NCBI GenBank assembly: GCA_947495795.1
Contig: CANMAI010000014.1
Coordinates: 1 to 64,000, forward strand
Source of the DNA: an uncultured Paracoccaceae bacterium
GTDB taxonomy: Bacteria; Pseudomonadota; Alphaproteobacteria; Rhodobacterales; Rhodobacteraceae
DNA length: 64,000 bases
Direction: 5' to 3'
This document shows positions 1-7,794 of the stretch, piece by piece (positions within the stretch are counted from its first letter, which is position 1; each line of letters begins with the position of its first letter). Under the pieces are notes generated by a model, which made no database searches, had not been told where the DNA came from, and was given only the letters and a program-made list of their open reading frames with translations. The translations under genes were made by a program, and so were the position numbers.

Positions 1-104
1 TGCTCGTTTGTTGAATCCGCCGCGTTCTGGACGAATGGCGGCTTAGCCTGGCCCCCTTGAGCACTCGAAAGTGCGGGAAAGGTAGCGTGGGACTCGAAAT
101 CAAA

Positions 105-1193
105 CTACCGCCGCCCAAGCCTGCCTAGTCTTGCAAGTTGAGCAAGCATCTGAGCGCCGGTACCTGTCCCCTGACTAGCATTGGGCGGGGGTGGACGCGA
201 GGAACCTGCTCCAACGCCACCACGTTCAGGCATTGGTGCGATACCTAAGTATTGCCTTGCGCGTAGGCCCGCGTACTCCGAACCGGTAGCGGAACCAACG
301 AGGTAACGATTTTGGGCCAGCGGAGAACCCATAGCGGCTCTGCCGAACGCGTATGCACCCCCAAGTCCGCCCGTAATTGCTGGCATCATAATGTTTCCGG
401 AGATGGCACGTACAATAAACGGCGTCGCGATTATGAACCCCTTAGCCATGAGGACCATCATAAAGAATGGTATCAATGCGCCTATGTTCGAAGCTCCCTC
501 TGGATCACCCAGCTCAAGAATAAGGGCGGAGGCTACACCAGTAATTGTGGCGAACACCCCAGCAACGATCACAGGATAGAGTGCGAATGACACAAGGGCG
601 GAAAGCCAGCGAGCAAAGTAGTCTTTTGTGGCATCGAAGAGTGTCAAGAATACCATTATCGGCGCGAGGCCGATCAGCAACGCGATCATTAATCTCGATG
701 CGACAAGAACAAATGCGGCCAACCCGCCGAGTATGGAAAGCAATAAGACGCCAAGCACATCTAGGAGAGCGCCGGCCATCCAGTTGAGCTCAGAGCCAGC
801 TGCATTTAGATACTCACCTAGTTCTGCTATAAGCCTGTCAAATTCTTCCGCAAACGTACCCGAAGGGCCGGGGGTTCCTCCGCCAACTGAGGCGACTAGT
901 GAGCCAGCGATACTGTCGATTCCGCTTAGAATAGCTGACGAAAACGCATTGAATTGCACCCAATTCGTCGCAAATATTCCGATCAAGCCGATCTTGACCG
1001 CCAACCAGAACGCTGTTCGCCCGTCCATAGCGCGGTATTGGTATATCATGTTTACGAAGACGAATATTACCGCGAGTGTGGTTCCAAGAACGAGCATCGT
1101 TCCGACCGTAGCTGCGACTGCGCCAAATTGGGTTTCGCCTGCCGTGTCGAGATAGCCTTGTGATGTTTCAACGAAATACGTGACAACGCTCAT
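105..1193 (-). CDS. virB6: Type IV secretion inner-membrane protein VirB6
   Basis: Polytopic inner-membrane component of the T4SS channel. The 362-residue protein has five or more hydrophobic helices (about residues 25-50, 60-85, 140-185, 195-230 and 235-265), an acidic Gly-rich periplasmic stretch near 100-125, and a Gly/Pro-rich polar tail, the usual TrbL/VirB6 layout. It is the last gene of the virB operon inside the window, 8 bases downstream of a small secreted protein. Its place after virB11, rather than between virB5 and virB8, differs from the Agrobacterium order. The family call is firm from context and topology. No VirD4 follows within the window. Confidence 0.9.
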   Translation of the reverse strand: MSVVTYFVETSQGYLDTAGETQFGAVAATVGTMLVLGTTLAVIFVFVNMIYQYRAMDGRTAFWLAVKIGLIGIFATNWVQFNAFSSAILSGIDSIAGSLVASVGGGTPGPSGTFAEEFDRLIAELGEYLNAAGSELNWMAGALLDVLGVLLLSILGGLAAFVLVASRLMIALLIGLAPIMVFLTLFDATKDYFARWLSALVSFALYPVIVAGVFATITGVASALILELGDPEGASNIGALIPFFMMVLMAKGFIIATPFIVRAISGNIMMPAITGGLGGAYAFGRAAMGSPLAQNRYLVGSATGSEYAGLRARQYLGIAPMPERGGVGAGSSRPPPPNASQGTGTGAQMLAQLARLGRLGRR

Positions 1194-1201
1194 TTGCTAG
1201 T

Positions 1202-1606
1202 TCACCAGTTGCCTTCAGCTTCACAGATCGGCTTGGCCGTTCGTCTTAGCTCATTGGCTCTTCGACTATAGTCAGAAGAAGCTTCAATGATCTCCCAGCG
1301 TTCGGAACTGGCGTATCGTTCAAAGTAAACCTCTTGAGCAGCGTCCCAGCTTGGAAACTGAGTCCCGCAAGAGCACTCTTCACCTTCGACGATGCGCTGC
1401 ATATTTTGGAAGCGATAGATGTCCTGTAGAAGCACTCCTTTGTGTGCTTCCTTGATGTCTATGTTTTGCACCCATTCAGGAAGTTCAGGCCTATCGATGC
1501 AAAAATCGGCTGTGTTTTCCAAAGTTGGGACAAGATTACGCTCTGAATGAACGGAGGTTGGTATCATGACCAACCCGAGAAGAATGGCTGTCGGAAAATC
1601 TTTCAC
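1202..1606 (-). CDS. Small secreted protein of the virB operon, unknown function
   Basis: A 134-residue protein with a likely signal peptide (hydrophobic residues 5-20) and four cysteines in the mature part (one in FCID, two in CSCG, one in PICE) that could form disulfides in the periplasm. No family is recognised. It overlaps the upstream DUF4177-like gene by four bases (ATGA) and precedes virB6, so it is translated as part of the T4SS unit. By position it could be an entry-exclusion or accessory periplasmic protein, but nothing in the sequence proves that. Confidence 0.7.
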   Translation of the reverse strand: MKDFPTAILLGLVMIPTSVHSERNLVPTLENTADFCIDRPELPEWVQNIDIKEAHKGVLLQDIYRFQNMQRIVEGEECSCGTQFPSWDAAQEVYFERYASSERWEIIEASSDYSRRANELRRTAKPICEAEGNW

Positions 1607-1809
1607 GAGCCTGCCCCGATAACAGTTGCAGCGGACACTTCTCGCTTGAGAAACGCGCTATATCCTAGGGAAATACCGTGTGTTTCAGGAAAAAAGGACA
1701 CCACCTCCCAACCGTTCGCTCCGGCTTCGTTTAAGCTCGCATGCATTGCGTCATAGTGTTTTTGTTTCTTGATCTCAAAGAACCGAAATTCGTGCTCAAA
1801 CTTCTTCAT
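1603..1809 (-). CDS. DUF4177-like small cytoplasmic protein in the virB operon
   Basis: 68 residues without signal peptide or membrane segment. The central part, with an N-terminal EHEFRFFEI strand, a short helix, then NGWEVVSFF and a closing FLKRE strand, matches the pattern of DUF4177 proteins (a 'GWElvs' core followed by a K/R-R-rich end). It is coupled by four-base overlaps both to virB11 upstream and to the secreted protein downstream. DUF4177 proteins have no established role in secretion, so its place here is unusual. The family assignment rests on pattern recognition only. Confidence 0.65.
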   Translation of the reverse strand: MKKFEHEFRFFEIKKQKHYDAMHASLNEAGANGWEVVSFFPETHGISLGYSAFLKREVSAATVIGAGS

Positions 1810-2795
1810 GCGGCAACCTCCTCGGATTGGCTTGCGCCCGGCAGGTAAAACTCGGTGATCCCACGCTCGGAATCCTTCCGCCCGGCTTGAATGATGACGT
1901 CGATGGAGCTTTCAATATAGAGTACCATGTCTTGGTAAGTCATTGGAATCTCTGTCTTTAGAGCGGCGATGGCTAGGCGCTGTACCGCCAATTGCGGTGT
2001 TTCGGCGTGTAGTGTTGTCATAGAGCCGCCGTGACCTGTGTTGATCGCCTCCAAAAAGGTCATGGCTTCCTTACCCCGGACTTCGCCAAGGATGATGCGG
2101 TCCGGTCGCATGCGCAGCGTTGCTGTGAGCAGAACATCAGCCGTTTGTAACTGGGCGTCGCGATTTGCGATAAGCGTGACGGCATTTGGCTGCCTGGGAA
2201 GAAGCTCTGCGGCCTCTTCGATCGTTACAATGCGTTCCTCATCCCCAACCAGAGACAAGATTTTCCGGGCGGCGACGGTTTTTCCTGTCGATGTTCCGCC
2301 GGACACAATCATGTTAAGTTTTCGCTGAGCGCAAAAGGCCAGTGCGTCATCAATTTCGCCTCGCGCAACGACTTCGCGAAGTTGGCGATTGGTCTCGTTG
2401 CGAAGCTCCTCCAGCTTGCGTTCTTTGCCGTAAAGGTACTTCAGCTGAATGCTCTCAAGCGGCAGTGTCGAGAAAAACCGCAGACTGATTGACATGCCCG
2501 ATACGACAGCCGGGGGTGTGACAACCTGAGCCCTGATGTGTCTGCTGCGATAGGTGATGGACACCGAAACGATTGGGCGATCCTTGCTCATCGTGGTGCT
2601 GGCATCTGAGGCGATCTGGTTTCCGAGGTCCTTAATTTCGGTCTCAGTCAGGGTTTGTCCCAGAGGTCGCATGAAGTGATCACCATGGAATTCACCCCAA
2701 CAAGATCCGTCCGGGTTGATGCAAATCTCAATCACATCATCGCGTGCGGCGTCTTCGAGTTTGTCGAGTGAAGCTTGAAGATAGCTCAGAGACAT
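1806..2795 (-). CDS. virB11: T4SS ATPase VirB11
   Basis: Hexameric cytoplasmic traffic ATPase that powers pilus assembly and substrate transfer. The 329-residue protein has a Walker A motif GGTSTGKT at 166-173, an Asp-box region around TIEEAAELL (191-199), Walker B RIILGEVRG (233-241) and the His box GHGGSMTTLHA (254-264). The N-terminal domain (1-120) fits VirB11. Length is normal for the family. It starts four bases after virB10 ends and overlaps the DUF4177-like gene. Confidence 0.96.
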   Translation of the reverse strand: MSLSYLQASLDKLEDAARDDVIEICINPDGSCWGEFHGDHFMRPLGQTLTETEIKDLGNQIASDASTTMSKDRPIVSVSITYRSRHIRAQVVTPPAVVSGMSISLRFFSTLPLESIQLKYLYGKERKLEELRNETNRQLREVVARGEIDDALAFCAQRKLNMIVSGGTSTGKTVAARKILSLVGDEERIVTIEEAAELLPRQPNAVTLIANRDAQLQTADVLLTATLRMRPDRIILGEVRGKEAMTFLEAINTGHGGSMTTLHAETPQLAVQRLAIAALKTEIPMTYQDMVLYIESSIDVIIQAGRKDSERGITEFYLPGASQSEEVAA

Positions 2796-2798
2796 GGC

Positions 2799-4187
2799 TC
2801 AAAAGATCTCCAGGTCTCGGTCGACCATAACGGTGACGCGCGCGCCCTGATCGAGATAGATGACCGGGCCGATGGAGAGGTAGTCGCTGATCACGCTATC
2901 CGTGGCATCCGCCAGATCGTCGCCGACATCTTCCAAAACATCGGCTGCTGCATCGTCTTCGACATTGGAGGCCGCAACGCTCGGCGCAGCCGTGACGATC
3001 GAAATAAGCGCCGCAGATCCAAAACGCTCCGCAAAGCGTGTATCGACAAATCCGGTCACTCCGGACCGCCCGAGTTCATCCCCACCAAAGGAGCTGATCT
3101 GAATGGATTGATTGGTTGGCAGGATAATGCGGTCCCAGGCGATCGTGACCCGTTTCTGAGCGATTTCAGCGCCGGAGCGATATCGACCAACGAGGCGTGA
3201 TCCCCGCGGAATAAGCAGGCGCGCGCCGTCATAGCTGTAGACGTCTTCAGAGGTAAGAGCGCGCACTTGACCGGGCAACGAGCTGTCCAGTGCTGTCTCC
3301 ATGACCGCCTGAATCATGGTTCCCTGAACAACTGTGTTGGATGGATTGGCGATGACTTGGGCCTGCGTCACCGTCGATGGAAGTGCGCCGTTCACGACAA
3401 AGTCTGTCACGTCGCCAAAGGTGCGTTCCGCAAGTTCGGTGGCGTTCCCCGTTCCACTCCCACCGAAGGCGATCGTCGGGGAGGCAATGCGGCGTTCCTG
3501 AAACGCGCGTTCTTCTTCGGCTCTTTGTTGAAGCTCGGCGAAACGGCGGGCTTCCAACTCGCGGCGCAAGCGTTCCTCCTCTCGCGCCCGAAGTTCTTCT
3601 TCTGTCGGACCAGGCGGTGCAGGGGCAGGTGCCGAGGCTTCGAGTATTGCGAGCTCGAGGTCCATTCGCAACTTCTCAAGCTCTGTGTCTCTTGCTGACA
3701 GCTCCTCCTGGAACTGTCGTTGCGCGTCTTCAGAGGCTGCCTGCAGCGCGGCGATTTGCTCGGTCAGCGCGTTGATGGCCTCCGCTGCCTTGGTGTCCTC
3801 TTCGAGCACTGACTCGGGTGCGTTTTGAAGCGCATCGATCTGAGCTTGCAACGCGGCCAGCTGCGCGATGAGGTCTGCATTGGGTTCAGCTGGCTCCGGG
3901 GTGACGGTTACGATTTCAGGTTGAGGTGTTGGTGGAGGGACAAATGGTTCAATTTCTCCGAAGCCATCGCCTTCTTGCTGGAACTCATCGGGAGTTGCCG
4001 TCGGAAGTGCGACTTCCTCGGAAGGTTGGTTCAACAGGTACAATGCTGTCCCGGCACCGGCGATGAGAACAACAACAAAAATCGCCAGAGCCGGTGAGCG
4101 TTGCTGCAGTGCGGGCGTCGCTGCAGCTCCACCTTGCTCTAGGGCGGCGAGCCGGCGTTCCAGGTCCTTGTCAGATTTGTCGGCCAT
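2799..4187 (-). CDS. virB10: T4SS core-complex protein VirB10
   Basis: Envelope-spanning scaffold linking inner and outer membrane complexes. The 462-residue protein has a short cytoplasmic N-terminus, one transmembrane helix (about 31-50), a Pro/Glu-rich periplasmic spacer, a long charged coiled-coil (about 105-225, many E, Q, R and L), and a C-terminal TrbI/VirB10 beta-barrel domain from about 250 with the family-typical LIPRGSRLVGRY segment. It begins at the last base of virB9 and runs to virB11 with a 3-base gap. The coiled-coil spacer is long but not outside the family range. Confidence 0.95.
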   Translation of the reverse strand: MADKSDKDLERRLAALEQGGAAATPALQQRSPALAIFVVVLIAGAGTALYLLNQPSEEVALPTATPDEFQQEGDGFGEIEPFVPPPTPQPEIVTVTPEPAEPNADLIAQLAALQAQIDALQNAPESVLEEDTKAAEAINALTEQIAALQAASEDAQRQFQEELSARDTELEKLRMDLELAILEASAPAPAPPGPTEEELRAREEERLRRELEARRFAELQQRAEEERAFQERRIASPTIAFGGSGTGNATELAERTFGDVTDFVVNGALPSTVTQAQVIANPSNTVVQGTMIQAVMETALDSSLPGQVRALTSEDVYSYDGARLLIPRGSRLVGRYRSGAEIAQKRVTIAWDRIILPTNQSIQISSFGGDELGRSGVTGFVDTRFAERFGSAALISIVTAAPSVAASNVEDDAAADVLEDVGDDLADATDSVISDYLSIGPVIYLDQGARVTVMVDRDLEIF

Positions 4188-4987
4188 CAGGATGTCACTC
4201 CAGCAGGGGGTGTTACGCTGATGCAGACAACGGCTTCACCAAGGCGTAATACCCATTCTGAATTCACGCCCGAGACGCGGATCACTCCATTCTGCACTTG
4301 TTGGGTATTGACCGTGCGTTCGCGCCCATTGGAGTGAAGGAAAATGGCAGGCACCGGGGCGTTTCTACCAAACTGGAAGTAGGTGAATGTTCCGTCATCC
4401 CACACGCGCGTGGGTGTGATTTCGACCCGCTCATTGGCCCCATAGTTGTAGTTGGGTGCCTGGGCCGCGACGGCGTTTGCTGCACGCCGATTATCTTCAG
4501 GGTATCTGAACTGAACCACATAGAACGTCGGTTGGGAGGCTTCCTTGACGTTGAAGTAGTAGCTGCGACGATTGGTGTAGACCGTCACGTTGGTGTGTAC
4601 CGCGCGTGCCAGCGGTTTGATGGCAAAGGCCCGACCACCGGGGACGCCGTCAATTTCAAATCCTTCCGTATCGCCCGCAATGATGGACCGGATGGTTTCG
4701 CCCTCACCAAACTCAACAGTTGTGACATGCGTCAGCGACACACTCAGCCGATAGACTTGACCCTCCTGGTACGTGGCGACCCTGACCCTTGCATCGCGTG
4801 GCCCGCCACGCGGGATCGCCTCTGCCAAGACTGTTGATGCAATCAGCGTAAAGCACAACGACAGGATGGTGAGGTTGCCCGCGGCACGCCACTTGCCCCA
4901 AAAAGCGGTGCCGCCAATGTTCCGATGCACCAAACGGGGTCGGTACATCGGCGACAACCAGTTAGGGAGGTACTGTTGTGGGCGCAT
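4187..4987 (-). CDS. virB9: T4SS outer-membrane complex protein VirB9
   Basis: Periplasmic/outer-membrane ring protein of the T4SS core. 266 residues. The N-terminal VirB9 domain begins at PRDARVRVATYQEGQVYRL and includes the VEFGEGE strand; the C-terminal domain holds WDDGTFTYFQF and PAIF, both typical. The start ATG shares one base with the virB8 stop (TAATG). This gives an unusually long, basic leader of about 35 residues before the hydrophobic signal segment (38-56); an internal ATG at residue 14 is an alternative start. Confidence 0.93.
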   Translation of the reverse strand: MRPQQYLPNWLSPMYRPRLVHRNIGGTAFWGKWRAAGNLTILSLCFTLIASTVLAEAIPRGGPRDARVRVATYQEGQVYRLSVSLTHVTTVEFGEGETIRSIIAGDTEGFEIDGVPGGRAFAIKPLARAVHTNVTVYTNRRSYYFNVKEASQPTFYVVQFRYPEDNRRAANAVAAQAPNYNYGANERVEITPTRVWDDGTFTYFQFGRNAPVPAIFLHSNGRERTVNTQQVQNGVIRVSGVNSEWVLRLGEAVVCISVTPPAGVTS

Positions 4988-5640
4988 TAGTTTTCCAATC
5001 TATCGGAACGGATCGAATACTCGGTCACGGTGAAGCCGAACGGATTGGTCCAAACCTGATCGATGGAGCGGCTTTCTTCTGGGCGGAATTCGAAGAGAAG
5101 GGTTGCAGTGAAGAGACCGGCCTGAACGCCGTTGATTGACTTGAGGCGCTTGCGAAGGCGGGCAGTGGCACGGTTATTACCAATCAGATTGATGCTCAGA
5201 ATTTCGACATCTAACCGGGCATTCGGTCCATAAACCGTCGGTGGGTAGTTTTCATTGGCGCTATTCCAAATCTGCCGAACGCCAGCCTCGGCAGCAGCAT
5301 CCGACCTGCGCAAGACGCTACGGACCCGTACATCGTTGTCGAGTTGATTGTAGACCTCGCGATCGGTCACATAGCGGAAGACTTCGGCTTCAATTATCGC
5401 TTGATTTGACGTGACTGTCGTTGCGCCGACAGAGGCTTCGGGAAGCGCAAATCCGGTCTCTGGGTCGTAGGGGACAACGACGGGAGGTGGATCGACATCG
5501 AGGATGGCCACGGCTGCCGCACTCAGGCATCCCAAGACTCCAAAGACCAGTCCGACGAGCGCCAGGCGTTGCCACAGACGCTCCCGTCGAAGCGCCCCGT
5601 AGACAAGTTCTTCTTCTATGATTGCTTGCTCGTCACTCAC
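4987..5640 (-). CDS. virB8: T4SS inner-membrane protein VirB8
   Basis: Bitopic assembly factor of the T4SS. 217 residues: short cytoplasmic N-terminus, one transmembrane helix (about 26-47), then a periplasmic NTF2-like VirB8 domain with the characteristic REVYNQLD and PFGFTVTEYSI strands. Length is typical. It follows virB5 by 21 bases and its TAA stop overlaps the virB9 start. Confidence 0.94.
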   Translation of the reverse strand: MSDEQAIIEEELVYGALRRERLWQRLALVGLVFGVLGCLSAAAVAILDVDPPPVVVPYDPETGFALPEASVGATTVTSNQAIIEAEVFRYVTDREVYNQLDNDVRVRSVLRRSDAAAEAGVRQIWNSANENYPPTVYGPNARLDVEILSINLIGNNRATARLRKRLKSINGVQAGLFTATLLFEFRPEESRSIDQVWTNPFGFTVTEYSIRSDRLEN

Positions 5641-5661
5641 AACCCACTAACCTCACTCTCA

Positions 5662-6477
5662 TTACTCGGCGCGCAAGTCCGGCAAGGTGAACTCCATGAA
5701 CCGCTGTTCTTCGGCGATTGTCGCGGCATCAATGACGCCGCCGGTGCCGTCTCCAACCGTTTGAACCGCTTCGAGTTGCCACATGGCGACGAGCGCGATC
5801 GCGAGCTCGGCTGTCACGCGTGTGTTGAGATCTACACTCTCTTTGAGCTCGTCCATATCGTCGATCAAGCCAACAAGCCGGTCGACACGCTGCAGCGACT
5901 GCCCTGCGTCTTCGTAACTGTTCTGGGCCGCAGCAGAGACCAATGCGCCGGTTGTGGCTTGCGTTGCGATGCGCTCAGCCCCGGCATTGCCGCTGCGGGC
6001 CATTTCACTCAAGGTGTCTTCGTCAAAGCCCAAATCAGCCAGAACACGGTCCATCTGGGTTTCGATCTCGCTTGCACCAGAGCCGGTCAAGCCCGAGAAG
6101 TCCCCTGTCTTGATCGCATCAATGGTCGCGAGAATGTCTCCGAATTCCTGATCGAGCAGCCCGTTCAATTCGTCTTCCATCTGTGTGCGAATGATCTCCG
6201 GCAGCTCAGCCAAGCGTGTCAGCGCTTCATAGGTACATTGCAACTCCGCGAGCTGTTCTGTGAGTGTGGCCAGTTGCTCGCGAAGCTGCGTGAGCTGCTC
6301 ATTCTGAAGAATTTCGTCTTCGATCATTTGGCGCAGCTGTTGGATGTTTTGAGCGATATTCTGCGTGTCGACGACCGGGACGCCTTGTGCGTAAGCTGGC
6401 ACGATCATCGTGGTTGGGATTGCTGCAAACATACAGCTCGTGAAGAGAGCACGTCTCACTGTGCGTTTGAACATCAA
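5662..6477 (-). CDS. virB5: VirB5/TrbJ-like minor pilin protein
   Basis: Predicted secreted, mainly helical T4SS protein of 271 residues. Signal peptide at about 1-30 ending in AYAQG, then a PVVDTQNIAQNIQQL segment typical of VirB5/TrbJ, a coiled-coil (45-80), and a C-terminal helical bundle. Residues 213-240 and the last 15 residues (FMEFTLPDL) closely match the C-terminus of the preceding gene product, which shows that the two genes are paralogous. It overlaps that gene by four bases and sits directly upstream of virB8. Minor-pilin function is inferred from family and position. Confidence 0.82.
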   Translation of the reverse strand: MMFKRTVRRALFTSCMFAAIPTTMIVPAYAQGVPVVDTQNIAQNIQQLRQMIEDEILQNEQLTQLREQLATLTEQLAELQCTYEALTRLAELPEIIRTQMEDELNGLLDQEFGDILATIDAIKTGDFSGLTGSGASEIETQMDRVLADLGFDEDTLSEMARSGNAGAERIATQATTGALVSAAAQNSYEDAGQSLQRVDRLVGLIDDMDELKESVDLNTRVTAELAIALVAMWQLEAVQTVGDGTGGVIDAATIAEEQRFMEFTLPDLRAE

Positions 6478-7628
6478 TCCAGTTCCTCCAGGGTGAAATC
6501 CATGAACTCTTGTTCGGCCATGCGCGCCGAGGCTTGCGCCAGTTGCGCGGCACTCAATGGCTGTGTACGGGCTGCCTTGAGGCGCAGCCGCGCCGCGATA
6601 AGGCGGACCAGTTCCGCGCGTGCATAGGTGTTGAGCGCGACGCTTTCTTGGACGTCGCTGGTTGTCTCGATCCGTTCTACGATGTCACGGATCCTCAGCG
6701 CCGCTTGCCGGATGGCTGCGGGTGAATTGCTCCCATAAAAGGCGGCCCCGTGACCGGTCATTGAGAGATTGGCATTGGCGAGTAGCGTGGGGTCGATGGT
6801 GCCGAGAGCTTCGATGCCACCGATGCGCGCAAGGTAATCATTGTATTTTTGCGGGATGACGGTGACGTAGTGCTGGGTTTCCTTGAATGGCGGCACGCCG
6901 CCATACTCGATCACGCGGCCCGGTCCTGCGTTATAGGCGGCCAAAGCGTTGATGATTTTGCCATCAAACCGATCAAGCTGTGCTGAGAGATACCGCGCAC
7001 CGCCATGCACCTGCAAATAGGGGCTGTTGTAGTACTCCGGGTTGATGCCGAGATCGCTGGCCGTTCCGGGCATGATTTGTGTGAGACCAAAAGCACCTAC
7101 GGGCGAGCGGGCTCCGATCGTGAATCGGCTTTCCTGCCAGATGAGGGCTTGGAGGAGGGCGCGCCACTGCACGGCGGAGAGGCTCGCACGACCCACGCCT
7201 GAAAACCCTGCCGTCTCCTGCGCCACCTGAATGATAAGCTGTTCTATGTTTTGCGCCGCGTCGCCAAACATCTGCTGCCCACCAGGATTGGGGTCAATCT
7301 CGGCTGTGCCATAGACCGCTTCTGCGGATCGATCAGCAGAGCCACTCCCGCCTTCAAGGGACGTGACCAAAGGGCCAACGCCGGCACCGTCGAAACTCGT
7401 TTGCGCATCCAGGATGGCTTGCAGCGTGGCCAGCTGTTCGCGCTTGATTGCGGCCAAGAGTTCCCGGGTTGCCAGCTTGTCGGCCTGTAGTGCGAGATCG
7501 ATCTCCCGGTCACCGGTCTCAACAATGTCACGGGCCGTTAACCCGCTGTCATTTGTGGGCACACCTTGCGCGGCAGCGATGCCTGAGGTGGCCGCAAGTA
7601 CCGCAAGGATATGGACGAGCTTACTCAA
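6474..7628 (-). CDS. VirB5-like protein with inserted lytic transglycosylase domain
   Basis: 384 residues: signal peptide (1-20, AAAQG), a helical VirB5-like head (30-75), a linker, a soluble lytic transglycosylase (SLT/VirB1-type) domain at about 150-262, and a VirB5-like tail. The SLT domain shows the catalytic Glu in WQESRF (E166), GLTQIMPGTA and AYNAGPG. The tail residues 328-355 and 371-383 (FMDFTLEEL) align with the C-terminus of the neighbouring VirB5, and the heads are similar too. The simplest reading is a VirB5 paralogue that gained a peptidoglycan-cleaving module. A second, conventional transglycosylase is encoded upstream at 10720-11397. Confidence 0.87.
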   Translation of the reverse strand: MSKLVHILAVLAATSGIAAAQGVPTNDSGLTARDIVETGDREIDLALQADKLATRELLAAIKREQLATLQAILDAQTSFDGAGVGPLVTSLEGGSGSADRSAEAVYGTAEIDPNPGGQQMFGDAAQNIEQLIIQVAQETAGFSGVGRASLSAVQWRALLQALIWQESRFTIGARSPVGAFGLTQIMPGTASDLGINPEYYNSPYLQVHGGARYLSAQLDRFDGKIINALAAYNAGPGRVIEYGGVPPFKETQHYVTVIPQKYNDYLARIGGIEALGTIDPTLLANANLSMTGHGAAFYGSNSPAAIRQAALRIRDIVERIETTSDVQESVALNTYARAELVRLIAARLRLKAARTQPLSAAQLAQASARMAEQEFMDFTLEELD

Positions 7629-7794
7629 TCTCTATCGTTCCATCCAACGGTCCGCCAAGTGGTTTGAAGTTGCAGTCTTTCTCGCCCGGAGCCGGAGCGA
7701 CGAAATTAAAGCAGTTGGCCTGTGGTTCGCGGTACTCCGTGCACCCTGCGAGGAAGACGGCGAACAGGACAATCTTGGCAACGATACGGATCAT
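7621..7794 (-). CDS. VirB7-like lipoprotein
   Basis: Short 57-residue outer-membrane lipoprotein candidate. The start chosen is the ATG at 7794, which overlaps the virB4 stop as ATGA; it puts a signal peptide right at the N-terminus ending in the lipobox AVFLAGC. Two further cysteines (NCF and DCN) lie in the 40-residue mature part. It overlaps the next gene by eight bases. In T4SS operons such a lipoprotein normally pairs with VirB9, so VirB7 is the natural assignment, although its place between virB4 and virB5 is not the Agrobacterium order. Confidence 0.7.
   Translation of the reverse strand: MIRIVAKIVLFAVFLAGCTEYREPQANCFNFVAPAPGEKDCNFKPLGGPLDGTIEIE

Noticed and set aside
61-74. Small hairpin GCACT-CGAA-AGTGC downstream of virB6
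   Set aside because: Only five base pairs and no T-run; too weak to call a terminator, and the operon may continue beyond the window edge.
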